Of a stretch of DNA of 39,142 nt, positions 22,488 through 30,975 are shown one piece after another. A program made the position numbers and the translations under genes. Below the pieces are notes generated by a model that worked only from the letters and a program-made list of their open reading frames with translations, searched no databases and was not told where the DNA came from. The stretch lies in contig CALUVL010000019.1 in the NCBI GenBank assembly GCA_944324225.1, positions 1-39,142 of the forward strand. Direction: 5' to 3'. This DNA is from Candidatus Gastranaerophilales bacterium (GTDB lineage: Bacteria > Cyanobacteriota > Vampirovibrionia > Gastranaerophilales > Gastranaerophilaceae). The first letter of the stretch is position 1, and the number at the start of each line of letters is the position of its first letter.

Positions 22488-22810
22488 TTGGGAGTTGGGG
22501 AGGTAAGAGCAGATGTCAGCGGTGTCACTATTTCCGTTTTTTCTTCCGTTTTCTCCGGAATCTCTTTCGCTTTCCCCACCACTAACTTTCCCGAAATTTC
22601 ACCTTGAAGAGATAAAACGTCTTCTAAGTCCATTTCAAGGATGTCTTCATAAACGAGTTTTTGTCCGTCAATTTCAACAAGTTCTGCTATAAGGGCGTAG
22701 GGAATTTCATCTGAAGTCTTTGCCTTGATTTGAGCCTGCAAAAGGTCTTTGCCTTTGCCCTTTTCAATGATTGCAATTTTTCCGGATGGAAGTGTGAGTT
22801 CTTTTAACAT
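22481..22810 (-). CDS. tail assembly chaperone (first frame)
   Basis: A 109-residue protein placed between terminase and tape measure, where contractile-tail phages encode the tail assembly chaperone pair. The core is KELTLPSGKIAIIEKGKGKDLLQAQ and DEIPYALIAELVEIDGQKLVYEDILEM. The C-terminus is a linker rich in T, P, K and E. GGAGAG precedes the ATG. It presumably coats the tape measure during tail building, together with the -1 extension. Confidence 0.82.
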   Translation of the reverse strand: MLKELTLPSGKIAIIEKGKGKDLLQAQIKAKTSDEIPYALIAELVEIDGQKLVYEDILEMDLEDVLSLQGEISGKLVVGKAKEIPEKTEEKTEIVTPLTSALTSPTPKA

Positions 22811-22827
22811 AAATTTCTCTCCTTAAA

Positions 22828-22868
22828 ATTTTTTATATTTTAGATGCAGTTTGATAGTGTTCAAAAAG
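22828..22868 (-). promoter_or_regulatory. candidate late promoter before the tail genes
   Basis: Read leftwards: TTGAAC, 16 bases, TAAAAT, followed by the ribosome site of the tail chaperone. A second TTGAAC lies 11 bases upstream, giving a direct repeat of about one helical turn. The 143-base gap 22811-22953 separates terminase from tail genes, so a second promoter is plausible here. Confidence 0.4.
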
Positions 22869-22953
22869 TGTTCAAAAACGTCTGTATTAAATTTTTCTGT
22901 CGTGGGTGGTATAAATTATCGTCTGAGTAAATTTAAACGGCTTAAAATCGTTC

Positions 22954-24305
22954 CTAGAAATTTTCTGTCATTTTTAATGTTTCATATCTTCTTCTTGTTT
23001 CTATTTCGACAGGGGAATACGGTACATAGCAGGCGATTAGAGCGAGAGCTAATGCCCAGAACCTATCTGCGTGTCCGTTGACTTCGGCGGTATCTGCATC
23101 AAAGCGGATATTTCCTGCTTTTGTGGCAACTCGTCTGATTGAGTGTAAATCCTCACGAATATCGTGGTCTGTGGGAATAAACACCGATTTATCTTCAAAA
23201 TTGGTTCTCAGGTTAAATGCCATCTCCTCTTTGGATTTATTCGTGAACATTACAGCCTCAACTCTGTATTTCCCGAAATCTCTTTGAGCCGTTTCTGCCA
23301 ACTGCATTCCGATACCGGTTGAGTCAATACAGCATCTGCGGAGTTTCGGGTGTTTCAGAATTTCAGAAATAATTTCGTACTGGATATGGAACGGTGTTTT
23401 TTCTAAGACTTTAACTTTTCTTGTGAATTTTGAATTTTCAAATCGTTCCAAACACCAGATAACGGTTAAATCTTTTCGTCTGCCTATATCAATTCCGACA
23501 TACAGGTCTTGTTTTATCTCATCAAGCGATTTCAAAACATCCGGCATCTCACAGGCTGAAATTAATTCGTAAGGAAGAAATGCACAGGCTTCGTCAATCG
23601 CAACGCAGCAGTATTCCTGTAACCAGGTGTATTCATCAAAGCAGTTTTTTCGTTCTTCATTCAGCCATTCTTCACGTTCCTCTTGAGATGTTTGTCTACC
23701 GTAGATTTTATCAATTAAGCCTTCATCTACTGCAAGTTGAATCGGGGTTTTGTGATGAGACCAGTTTAGTTTGCCTTTTTCAACCTGATCCAAGAATCTG
23801 TAATAAAGACAGCTTTGACCGTTGTGGGTTGAAAGAATCCTTAAAGGATATCCCCAAGTGATACAAGGTCGTGCTGCTTTCCAGAGTTCAGCAGGGTTGT
23901 TGTGGAATGCGAATTCATCAAGTACAACTTTTCCGCCTTTACTCCTGAAACCTTTAGGATTTGAAGATAATGCGTGAATTTTTGTGCCGTTTGAAAAAGC
24001 TATAACGTAGGCTTTGACATCTTTTTCTTTGTCCAAGACCTGTTCGCCTAAATCTTTTGCGGCAACATTAAATAAATTCGCCCATATTTTGCAATAATCA
24101 ATGTACTCACGAGCGGCGGATTCATCCGCTGATGAAAACCATACCGCAGGAGCTGTTTTCTTGACGCAATCCCGTACATCTTCATAGCTTTGAACGTAGG
24201 TTGCACCAATTCTTCGGGATTTCTCCCATATTTTTACTTTTGAATTATCGTTCAGCCATCTTAATTGTATGGCAGAAAAAACGGGGGTTTATTCTTGTTC
24301 GGCAT
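22954..24305 (-). pseudogene. terminase large subunit (gp28-like) with apparent 5' frameshift
   Basis: The protein is a Mu-type packaging ATPase/nuclease. After the start MPNKNKPPFFLPY (ATG at 24305, overlapping the small subunit gene) the frame meets a stop at 24261. The -1 frame then continues with QLRWLNDNSKVKIWEKSRRIGATY, whose EKSRRIGATY is the Walker A type loop, VVLDEFAFH (Walker B) and DIGRRKDLTVIW and ADRFWALALALI (nuclease). Adding one base at TAC-AAT restores LPYQLRW, the normal opening. So one base has been lost in the genome or assembly, or a rare start or frameshift is used. A TTG start at 24036 would delete Walker A. Confidence 0.8.
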
Positions 24306-24723
24306 CTGGTTGTTTTATTCCGAGAATTTCTTCTTCAATTTGAGAAATAAGCTCTGGGGTTAAGCCTTTGGGGCTTTCTTTCTCTTTTTTCTTTATAGTG
24401 TCCTCATACTTTTTAGAGGTTGTGAATAACGGGATAAATCTACACAAAGCATTCATTCTTGCAGGATCTACTTTTTCTCCGGCATCCATTTCTTCTGAAA
24501 TTTCATGCATAATTTTTCTGGCAAATTCGTATAATTCTTCATGAAATGACATTTTGGATTTTAAAAATGCCGCACGCTTTTTATCCCATTCATACTGGGC
24601 TCTCCAGGTATTCACCGTTTTCCGGTTTAGATTAAGTTGACGTGCTATAACAGCGGCAGGTAAATACTCATATATAAAAAGCCGTTCTGCTTCGGATAAT
24701 AAACTTTGTTTTTTACTGTTCAA
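24289..24723 (-). CDS. terminase small subunit (HTH)
   Basis: A 144-residue protein with an N-terminal HTH (AAVIARQLNLNRKTVNTWRAQYEW), as in many small terminase subunits, then an acidic helical C-terminus (LTPELISQIEEEILG). It would recognise the packaging site. Its last codons lie over the start of the large subunit gene. It overlaps the coiled-coil gene upstream by 11 bases. Confidence 0.85.
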   Translation of the reverse strand: MNSKKQSLLSEAERLFIYEYLPAAVIARQLNLNRKTVNTWRAQYEWDKKRAAFLKSKMSFHEELYEFARKIMHEISEEMDAGEKVDPARMNALCRFIPLFTTSKKYEDTIKKKEKESPKGLTPELISQIEEEILGIKQPDAEQE

Positions 24724-24958
24724 ATTCAGACTCCAATTTTTTTATTTTTTCGTTGAGAGTTTGCATTTCTTCCGTTATTTCTTTGAGTCTTTTTACAGAA
24801 ACAAATACTTTATCCATATCAAGATTTTTAATATCTTCGTATGGATTCAAAAGTGCCCGAATTAAAATAACAAGTCCTGAAGCTTCCGTATCTAAAGTAC
24901 GGAAGTTTTTTTTGCTTTCGGCAAGCATTCCTTTTAATTGCAATCTTTCAGGATTCAT
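24713..24958 (-). CDS. small coiled-coil protein before terminase (Mu gp26-like position)
   Basis: An 81-residue helical protein, with a conserved-looking LLNPYEDIKNLDMDKVFVSVKRL core and a C-terminal coiled coil (ITEEMQTLNEKIKKLESEF). Proteins of this size and pattern precede the terminase genes in Mu-like phages (Mu gp25/gp26). No enzymatic motif is seen; packaging or structural support is possible. Confidence 0.7.
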   Translation of the reverse strand: MNPERLQLKGMLAESKKNFRTLDTEASGLVILIRALLNPYEDIKNLDMDKVFVSVKRLKEITEEMQTLNEKIKKLESEFEQ

Positions 24959-25204
24959 CTAATGAACCTCCTTTTTTAAAATCGGACACCAGAGGTTGTT
25001 GTCGATTTTACTTTCAATTCTTGAAAGAAGTGCTGCGTGGTATTGATTCGTTTCCAACAGGTCTTTTAAGATTTCGAAGTTGTCCTGAATAATTGTTTCA
25101 AATGCTTTAACCTGCGATTGGTGGTAAATATACCAGATGGCAAACACCAGTGCAGGAAAACCAATGTTTTCTATTAACGGGGAAATTTGAGTAATAAAAT
25201 CCAT
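24959..25204 (-). CDS. small membrane protein, holin-like
   Basis: An 81-residue protein with one N-terminal membrane helix (about 14-29, IGFPALVFAIWYIYHQ) and a charged helical C-terminus. The pattern resembles BhlA/UviB-like small holins and the membrane protein that starts the packaging block in some Mu-like phages. It is the first gene of the leftward late block. The lysis role is uncertain, since the amidase is 13 kb downstream. Confidence 0.65.
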   Translation of the reverse strand: MDFITQISPLIENIGFPALVFAIWYIYHQSQVKAFETIIQDNFEILKDLLETNQYHAALLSRIESKIDNNLWCPILKKEVH

Positions 25205-25237
25205 AATACTCCTTATTTTTAACAGGATGAAACGAAA

Positions 25238-25259
25238 GAAAAGGACTGGTGTCCTTTTT
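25238..25259 (+). terminator. hairpin-terminator in the divergent late region
   Basis: AAAAGGAC pairs with GTCCTTTT around TGGT, with T-runs on both strands. It lies just in front of the leftward late block. As an efficient bidirectional terminator it would block read-through into that block unless the promoter lies closer, or unless late transcription is antiterminated. Confidence 0.5.
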
Positions 25260-25316
25260 TAATTCATATATATTGCAGTCTAAACTTTATCCCCCAACGA
25301 TTTCAAGGCAATATTT

Positions 25317-25399
25317 GCATTGAACTTTTTATTGAACTTCTGCATGTAAAAATCGCTGTCAAAACACCTTTGAAACCGCATAACGACAACGTTTATACT
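25317..25399 (+). promoter_or_regulatory. candidate late promoter of the head operon with upstream repeat
   Basis: TTGAAA (25370-25375), 18 bases, TATACT (25394-25399). Two TTGAAC copies 12 bases apart lie upstream at 25317-25334, similar to the pair before the tail chaperone gene. They could be binding sites of a late activator. The gap 25205-25519 also has a hairpin CACCT/AGGTG at 25424-25439. No other gene is visible in it. Confidence 0.5.
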
Positions 25400-25519
25400 C
25401 CGAATATACAGATTTTTAAAAGGACACCTTTTGAGGTGCAAAAAGTTTAATTTGGAGATATAAGCCCCAACTAAAAAATGGGGAAATCCTACAAAGATAT
25501 ACAAAGAAGGTTAGAAAAA

Positions 25520-26500
25520 ATGAAATTTTACGAAGTTTTTAAAGCCGGAACTTACCCCCAAGGGAAGTTTACTAAAAAAGAAATCGCACAGATTGCAAAA
25601 AACTATGATCCGCAATTTTGTGAAGCCCCGATTACAATCGATCATCAGCAATCAGGACCCGCTTACGGCTGGGTTGATACCGTAAAAGCTGACGGAGATA
25701 AACTCAAAGTGAGTTTTAAAGAAGTGCCGGAAGAATTTGAACAAGCTGTTAATGACGGCAAGTACAAAAAAGTTTCTGTTGAATTATACAGAAATCTTGA
25801 AGGTAAAGGTGCATACCTTAAAGCCGTTTCATTCCTCGGAGCAGCAATTCCTCAGGTTAAAGGTTTAGAACCTATCAAATTTATGGAATCAGAAGCTGAT
25901 ACTTTTGAATTCAATGCTGAAGATGAGCCGGAACAATTTTCGGAACAAGAAATTGAAGATTTAAAAAATCAGGTTGCAGACCTTGAAAATCAGCTTACAA
26001 CATTCAAGGAATCAAACAAAAAACTTGAAACAATCAAATCCTTAAAAGAAAAAATTTCTGCCTTATCCGATGAAGTTGCAACTTTTAAAGAAAAAGCTCA
26101 GGGTAAGGAAGAAATCGAAAAAGAATTGAATGACATTAAAACTTCTTTGAAGAAAAAAGAATTTGAAGAATTCATCGACAAACAAATTGAAAAGGGAACG
26201 TTAGTCCCTGCAAACAAGAATATTGTCTTATCCGTTCTTCAGGAGTTAGATAATGTCAAAAAATTCGGCGAGGATTCAACAGTCGTTCTCGACTTCAAAT
26301 CTTTTATTGAGTCCCTGCCGAATCAAATAAAATACGGTGAGTTTGCCACTAAAGAAAAACAAACCGACCAAACAAATGAAGATGTGGAAAAATTTGCAAA
26401 CGCAGATGAGGAAAGTCTTGAGGTATTCAAAGAGGCTAAGGCTCTTTCTGTAAAAGAAAACATCTCATTTAAAGATGCACTGCTCAAATTAAATAAGTAA
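25520..26500 (+). CDS. head maturation protease with scaffold part (Mu I/Z-like)
   Basis: A 326-residue protein from the ATG at 25520, 6 bases after AGAAGG; an upstream ATG at 25478 has no ribosome site. The N-terminal 140 residues match Mu I-type proteases: YDPQFCEAPITIDHQQSGPAYGWVD (His), KKVSVELYRN (Ser) and AYLKAVSFLGAAIPQVKGL. The middle (about 155-220) is a long coiled coil, typical for the scaffold domain. The first gene of the head operon. The protease would cut scaffold and itself after shell assembly. Confidence 0.88.
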   Translation: MKFYEVFKAGTYPQGKFTKKEIAQIAKNYDPQFCEAPITIDHQQSGPAYGWVDTVKADGDKLKVSFKEVPEEFEQAVNDGKYKKVSVELYRNLEGKGAYLKAVSFLGAAIPQVKGLEPIKFMESEADTFEFNAEDEPEQFSEQEIEDLKNQVADLENQLTTFKESNKKLETIKSLKEKISALSDEVATFKEKAQGKEEIEKELNDIKTSLKKKEFEEFIDKQIEKGTLVPANKNIVLSVLQELDNVKKFGEDSTVVLDFKSFIESLPNQIKYGEFATKEKQTDQTNEDVEKFANADEESLEVFKEAKALSVKENISFKDALLKLNK

Positions 26501-26532
26501 TACCCCGAAACATTGATATAAAAGGAGTTTAA

Positions 26533-27513
26533 ATGGGAAGACTTGAAGAATTACGCATAAATGCGTATCTCTCAGAGGTCGCTCGTGGTTACAGTAATAA
26601 TGCCTTTGTGGCTCAGCATCTGTTCCCTGAAATTACTTCTGAGAAAGAAAAAATTGACATTTTTGAATTCAACAAGGAAGCGTTCAATCTTTACGATACC
26701 GAACGTGCTATCAGAGCGAATTCAAATGTTATCTCGCCGCAAGGTTTCAAAAAACATACAACTACCCTCGCTGAACACGATTTGTCATACCCGATTGATT
26801 ATCGTGAAGAACAGGAGGCAGAAAAAGTTAAATTGCAACTTCACGCAACTAATGTTGTAACGGAAGGTTTGAAGCTGAAACTTGAAAAACAGTGTGCTGA
26901 TTTGGCTCAAGATGCTAACAAATACCCTACCGGCAACAAAATTTTATTGTCCGGCACATCTTGTTTTACCGATGAAAATTCTGATCCGCAGGGTGTAATC
27001 GATGATGCCAAAGATGCGGTTTCCTCTAAAATTGCTCAAGACCCGAACACTATGATTATAGGGCAAGCAGCGTGGAAAACCCTCAAAAAACACCCTCAGC
27101 TTAAAGGTTTAATTTCCGACAATCTCAATAAATTAGTAACAATTAATTTATTAAAAGAAATTTTCGAGATTGAAAATATTTTCATCGGAAAATCAATTTT
27201 TGCGGATAAAGACGGAAATTTTGTCAGAATTTGGCAGGACAACATTGTCCTTGCTTACGTTCCGAATCTTGGCAATTCAAGAACGGAATACGACCCGTCT
27301 TACGGATACACTGTCCGCAAAAAAGATGCCCTGCAAATTGATGAATATCAAAAAGAGGGCAACAAAGTTAAGTATATCAGGGCTACCGACATTTACACAC
27401 CGTTTTTAGTCGGTGCTGAAGCCGGGTACTTAATTTCAAAAGTAAACGGTGAAGCAAAAACGTCACAAACAAGTGGACAAGGAGGTTCTGATGGCTCTGA
27501 AGTACAAAGTTAA
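26533..27513 (+). CDS. major capsid protein
   Basis: A 326-residue protein of the HK97-like coat family found in Mu-like phages. It follows the protease/scaffold gene and has YLSEVARGYSNNAFVAQHLFPE, DTERAIRANSNV, LSYPIDYREEQEA and a C-terminal domain with GQAAWKTLKKHPQLKGLI. It would form the shell. The name of the exact family was not checked. RBS AAAGGAG upstream. The stop overlaps the next gene by 23 bases. Confidence 0.88.
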   Translation: MGRLEELRINAYLSEVARGYSNNAFVAQHLFPEITSEKEKIDIFEFNKEAFNLYDTERAIRANSNVISPQGFKKHTTTLAEHDLSYPIDYREEQEAEKVKLQLHATNVVTEGLKLKLEKQCADLAQDANKYPTGNKILLSGTSCFTDENSDPQGVIDDAKDAVSSKIAQDPNTMIIGQAAWKTLKKHPQLKGLISDNLNKLVTINLLKEIFEIENIFIGKSIFADKDGNFVRIWQDNIVLAYVPNLGNSRTEYDPSYGYTVRKKDALQIDEYQKEGNKVKYIRATDIYTPFLVGAEAGYLISKVNGEAKTSQTSGQGGSDGSEVQS

Positions 27514-27820
27514 GCATACCTCAATCATGCACAATAAAACCGTGTATAAAGAAGGTTCAACCATTGAACTTGATGACACTCAAGCAAAACGTCTTGAAGA
27601 TTTTGTGGAACTTCTGCCGAATCAGTCAGCCCCTGCAAAATCTAAAGCACAGACTCAGACTTCAAAAACCACATCAACAGGTAACAAGAAGTCTGAAAAT
27701 AAAACCTCTGCTAAAAATCAGACAAAAGCAGAAACAAAAACCGAAACTGAATCTCAAACCGTAACTGCGGAAGAAGAATCAAAAGCTGATGAAAAAGGAG
27801 GTTCTGATGACAACAAATAA
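27491..27820 (+). CDS. small head-associated protein with K/T/E-rich tail
   Basis: A 109-residue protein, start at the ATG at 27491 after AAGGAGGTTCTG. Residues 1-40 (YKVKHTSIMHNKTVYKEGS, IELDDTQAKRLEDF) form a small beta domain as in phage head proteins that follow the coat gene. The remainder is a low-complexity chain of K, T, S, E, Q. Function unknown; a capsid-associated protein is likely from position. Confidence 0.7.
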   Translation: MALKYKVKHTSIMHNKTVYKEGSTIELDDTQAKRLEDFVELLPNQSAPAKSKAQTQTSKTTSTGNKKSENKTSAKNQTKAETKTETESQTVTAEEESKADEKGGSDDNK

Positions 27821-28148
27821 AACTTACAAACCTCTTTTAATTGATTCTGCACTTGCTGCTGCGGATTTGGAACAGCACAGATTTATCGGATTTGACGGCA
27901 ATTATTGTGCCGCAGGTGCTAAAGCTCTCGGTGTTTCGGATGTTTCAACCGCTAAAGGTGAATATGCACCTGTTGCGGTTTTAGGAATTCTGCTTGTTGA
28001 AGCCGCAGGAACAATCGCTGTCGGAGATGCAATTGCATCTGATGCAGAAGGTAAAGCAGTTAAGGTTGCAGACTCTGCCATTACAAACGGCTATGCCCTT
28101 GATGCCGGAATCGCAGGTCAGGAAATAAGAATTATACGAGGAGTATAA
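27807..28148 (+). CDS. capsid decoration protein (DUF2190-like)
   Basis: A 113-residue protein, start at the ATG at 27807 after AAGGAGGTTCTG, the same leader as the gene before. The middle and end (GILLVEAAGTIAVGDAIAS, GKAVKVADSAITNGYALDA, GQEIRIIRG) match the DUF2190 small beta-barrel capsid cement family. It overlaps the previous gene by 14 bases. Confidence 0.85.
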   Translation: MTTNKTYKPLLIDSALAAADLEQHRFIGFDGNYCAAGAKALGVSDVSTAKGEYAPVAVLGILLVEAAGTIAVGDAIASDAEGKAVKVADSAITNGYALDAGIAGQEIRIIRGV

Positions 28149-28149
28149 A

Positions 28150-28593
28150 ATGGATTATTGCACGATCGAAGATATCGAAACACAAACCTCTACCCCTACT
28201 CTTATCCAGCTCACTTCTGATGATGGGCAAGAAGCTGTCGATCGTGTCGTTGCCCAAGAGGCTATCCTTTATTCTTCTACGCTCATCGATGGGTATCTTC
28301 GTGGCAGATATACTCTACCCTTAGATGCCCATTTTCCTTTACTCAGAATTCTTGCCATTGATTTAAGCATCCACCGCCTGTATTCAAGACGTATGAGAGA
28401 TGAAATGCCGGAAGTTATTGAAAATAATTACAAAAACGCAATCTCTACTCTCAAAGATATTCAAAAAGGTGTTATATCCCTGCAAAGCGAAAATGATTCC
28501 CTTGAAACCGCAGGATTTAATGCTGAAGAATACAAAACAAATAAGTCGATAATTGACAGGCTTTTTAGTAAGGATCGAATGCTTGAATATTAG
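28150..28593 (+). CDS. head-tail connector, gp36-like (DUF1320)
   Basis: A 147-residue protein with family marks: CTIEDIETQ at the start, a DRVVAQEAILYSSTLIDGYLRGRYTLPLD block and an LSIHRLYSRR helix. DUF1320 (Mu gp36) sits in the neck region. It overlaps the gp37-like gene downstream. Confidence 0.88.
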   Translation: MDYCTIEDIETQTSTPTLIQLTSDDGQEAVDRVVAQEAILYSSTLIDGYLRGRYTLPLDAHFPLLRILAIDLSIHRLYSRRMRDEMPEVIENNYKNAISTLKDIQKGVISLQSENDSLETAGFNAEEYKTNKSIIDRLFSKDRMLEY

Positions 28594-28999
28594 AGATATT
28601 GAAAATTCAATAATCGAAAAATTAAAAACAACGTTCCCTGAAGTTCTTGTTCAAGGTTTTCCCGATAAGCCTGCGGAATTTATTTTATTACACCCTGTTG
28701 GAGCTTTGCTTGTGCATTATCAGGGAAGTAACTACACTTCAACCGATGCACTCGGGTTTATATCTCAGGAAAATAAAAAAGAATTTTCAATTACTGTTGT
28801 AACCCGAAACCTCAGAAAAAACGAGGGAGCATACGAATATATTGACAAAATTAAAGCCGTTCTTACAGGTTTTGCACCTGACGGCTGTTCAAAATTAAGT
28901 CCCTCTAAAGATTTTTTCATCTCTGAAAAAGCCGGTATATGGCAATACGGAGTTAATTTCACACTAACCACAACAAATATACAAGATCTAGAAATTTAA
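28583..28999 (+). CDS. tail terminator-like protein, gp37-like (DUF1834)
   Basis: A 138-residue protein. I choose the TTG at 28583, 8 bases after AAGGA, which gives the normal opening LNIRDIENSIIEKL; the longer frame from 28553 would lie in the previous gene. The remainder (VGALLVHYQGSNYTS, EFSITVVTRNLRKNEGAYEYIDKIKAVLTG) fits Mu gp37. Located between gp36 and the sheath as in Mu. Confidence 0.82.
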   Translation: MNIRDIENSIIEKLKTTFPEVLVQGFPDKPAEFILLHPVGALLVHYQGSNYTSTDALGFISQENKKEFSITVVTRNLRKNEGAYEYIDKIKAVLTGFAPDGCSKLSPSKDFFISEKAGIWQYGVNFTLTTTNIQDLEI

Positions 29000-29025
29000 T
29001 TTTTACCCCCAAGGAGTTTATATAT

Positions 29026-30258
29026 ATGCCTGCAAGTTTTCTTCATGGTGTTGAAACCATAGAAATTACAAAGGGTGCAAGAACAATTACTACAGTAAAA
29101 ACTGCTGTTGTCGGAATTGTCGGAACTGCACCGATTGAAGATGTTGAAGACGAGTACAAAACAATCAACACCCCGACTTTGATTATGAACGAGATTGAGG
29201 CTGTAAGGTATTTCGGTAATCATAAAGCAGGATTTACTATACCTCAAGCCCTGCAAGCAATATTCGATCAGGGTGCCGGCATTGCGATTGTTATAAACGT
29301 CTATGACCCTGAAAAGCACGAAGATGTTTCAGATGTTACAGTCGGCGAAATCAACGGAAGTGTTGATGCTCTTACAGGAAAACGCACCGGAATGAAAGCC
29401 TTTGAAGATTGTTATTCATTATTCGGCTATTACCCTAAAACGATTATTGCTCCTGTATTTTGTGAGGAAACAGCTGTTGTAACCGAGATGAATACTATCT
29501 GCAATAAAATTCGTGCGATGGGTATTGTTGATGCACCTGTCGGAGCATCTGTTCAAGAAGTTATTTCAGGTCGTGGGCCGGAAGGTACAATCAATTTCAA
29601 TACTTCATCTGAGCGTATAATCCTTTGTTATCCGCATTTAAAGGTATACGATGCAACTTCTGATTCCATAAAATTGCAGCCATATTCTCAAAGGTTAGCC
29701 GGTGTAATTGCGGCAAAAGATGTCGAGAAAGGTTATCACTGGTCGCCTTCTAATACTGAAATTCAAGGAATTGTCGGAGTTGAACGGCAATTAACTTCAA
29801 TGATTAATGACCCGACTTCTGAAGTTAACGCTTTGAATGAATGCGGTGTTGTAACTGTTTTCAATTCTTACGGCTCAGGTTTCAGGACGTGGGGCAACAG
29901 GTCTGCTGCTTATCCGAGTTCAACAAATCCGACCAATTTTATAAACGTCAGAAGAACCGCAGATATTATTCACGAATCGGTTGAATATTCAATGCTGCAA
30001 TTCATGGATTACCCGATTGATAACGGCTTGATTGATTCAATCTGTGAAACCGTAAACCAGTTTATTAGAACGTTAATCGGTCGAGGTGCATTGATTGACG
30101 GTAAATGTACATTCAACCAGGATAAAAACCCTGCAACGGAAATCGCAAACGGACATTTAACGTTTGACATCGAATTTATGCCTCCGACTCCGGCTGAAAG
30201 AATTACGTTTGAATCGTTCATCAATATTGAATTGTTGAAATCTCTGGGCGGTTCATAA
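29026..30258 (+). CDS. contractile tail sheath protein
   Basis: A 410-residue sheath of the P2 FI type. Marks: FLHGVETIEITKGARTITTVKTAVVGIVGTAP at the N-terminus, IPQALQAIFDQGAGIAIVINVY, SPSNTEIQGIVGVERQL and a C-terminal half with NSYGSGFRTWGNRSA and VNQFIRTLIGRGALIDGKC. It is about the usual length (P2 FI 396). AAGGAG precedes the ATG. Confidence 0.95.
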   Translation: MPASFLHGVETIEITKGARTITTVKTAVVGIVGTAPIEDVEDEYKTINTPTLIMNEIEAVRYFGNHKAGFTIPQALQAIFDQGAGIAIVINVYDPEKHEDVSDVTVGEINGSVDALTGKRTGMKAFEDCYSLFGYYPKTIIAPVFCEETAVVTEMNTICNKIRAMGIVDAPVGASVQEVISGRGPEGTINFNTSSERIILCYPHLKVYDATSDSIKLQPYSQRLAGVIAAKDVEKGYHWSPSNTEIQGIVGVERQLTSMINDPTSEVNALNECGVVTVFNSYGSGFRTWGNRSAAYPSSTNPTNFINVRRTADIIHESVEYSMLQFMDYPIDNGLIDSICETVNQFIRTLIGRGALIDGKCTFNQDKNPATEIANGHLTFDIEFMPPTPAERITFESFINIELLKSLGGS

Positions 30259-30438
30259 ATGTACGCAATCGTTAACGACAGAGGAGTTTTAGAGGTGCGC
30301 ACCGATTGTGCGGACATTTGCTTTAACTGCAAAAACATCTACAAATGTCCCTTAATCCAAGCCATCAGCAAGGAGTATGTCATTATGCACTATTCAGACG
30401 TGGAGATTAGGGATTGCGGTCTTTTCAAGAAGTCTTAA
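30259..30438 (+). CDS. small Cys-rich protein between sheath and tube
   Basis: A 59-residue protein starting one base after the sheath stop (TAAATG), so translation is coupled. It has five cysteines in DCADICFNCKNIYKCPL and RDCGLF, a likely zinc or structural knuckle. No family is recognised. The exact fit between two structural genes supports it. Confidence 0.65.
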   Translation: MYAIVNDRGVLEVRTDCADICFNCKNIYKCPLIQAISKEYVIMHYSDVEIRDCGLFKKS

Positions 30439-30453
30439 GGAGTTTTTACACTA

Positions 30454-30975
30454 ATGTCGAAAATAGAGATTAATAAATTAACCAATGCCAATGTTTATAT
30501 GAACGGCATCAACCTGCTCGGACGTGCTGAAGAAGTTCAGCTTCCGCAGATTAAGCATAAAATGGCAGAGCATAAGGCTCTTGGTATGGTTGGTTCTGCT
30601 GAATTTTTTGCCGGGATCGACAAACTTGAATGCAAGATTAAGTGGAATGCACTTTATCCGAGTGTTATGGCTATATGTTCTAATCCGTTCTTAGCAACAA
30701 TGATACAGGTTAGAGCCAACCTTGAAACCTACAACGGAACGGGAAGAATTAAGGAAGTTCCTGCCACTGCTTTTTTAATCGGAACTTTTAAAGAATTTCC
30801 TCTCGGTAATATTAAACCGCAGGAAAATGCCGAATATGAAACAACTATGGCTGTAACCTATGCCAAGTTAATCGTTGATGGAGTGGAGATTTTTGAAATA
30901 GATGTTCTTGAAAATATCTACAAAGTCGGAATGGTCGATATGCTCGCCACGTTCAAAAAGAATACGGGGGCTTAA
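30454..30975 (+). CDS. tail tube protein (P2 FII-like)
   Basis: A 173-residue protein with the FII pattern: NVYMNGINLLGRAEEVQLPQIKHKMAEHKALGM, then AEFFAGIDKLECKIKWNALYP and IGTFKEFPLGNIKPQENAEYE. It forms the inner tube inside the sheath. It starts after AAGGAG. The stop overlaps the portal start (TAATG). Confidence 0.93.
   Translation: MSKIEINKLTNANVYMNGINLLGRAEEVQLPQIKHKMAEHKALGMVGSAEFFAGIDKLECKIKWNALYPSVMAICSNPFLATMIQVRANLETYNGTGRIKEVPATAFLIGTFKEFPLGNIKPQENAEYETTMAVTYAKLIVDGVEIFEIDVLENIYKVGMVDMLATFKKNTGA

Noticed and set aside
22851..23081. Rightward ORF of 76 codons across the terminase end and the following gap
   Set aside because: Most of it is antisense to the terminase nuclease region, it has no ribosome site, and the composition is that of a shadow frame.
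22954..24036. Large terminase starting at TTG 24036 as an intact gene
   Set aside because: This would remove the Walker A region (EKSRRIGATY) that is present in the same frame upstream, so it is not a functional start.
24121..24140. CTGATGA in the terminase region as another hammerhead
   Set aside because: It lies within coding sequence and lacks the GAAA and GUC parts in any valid order.
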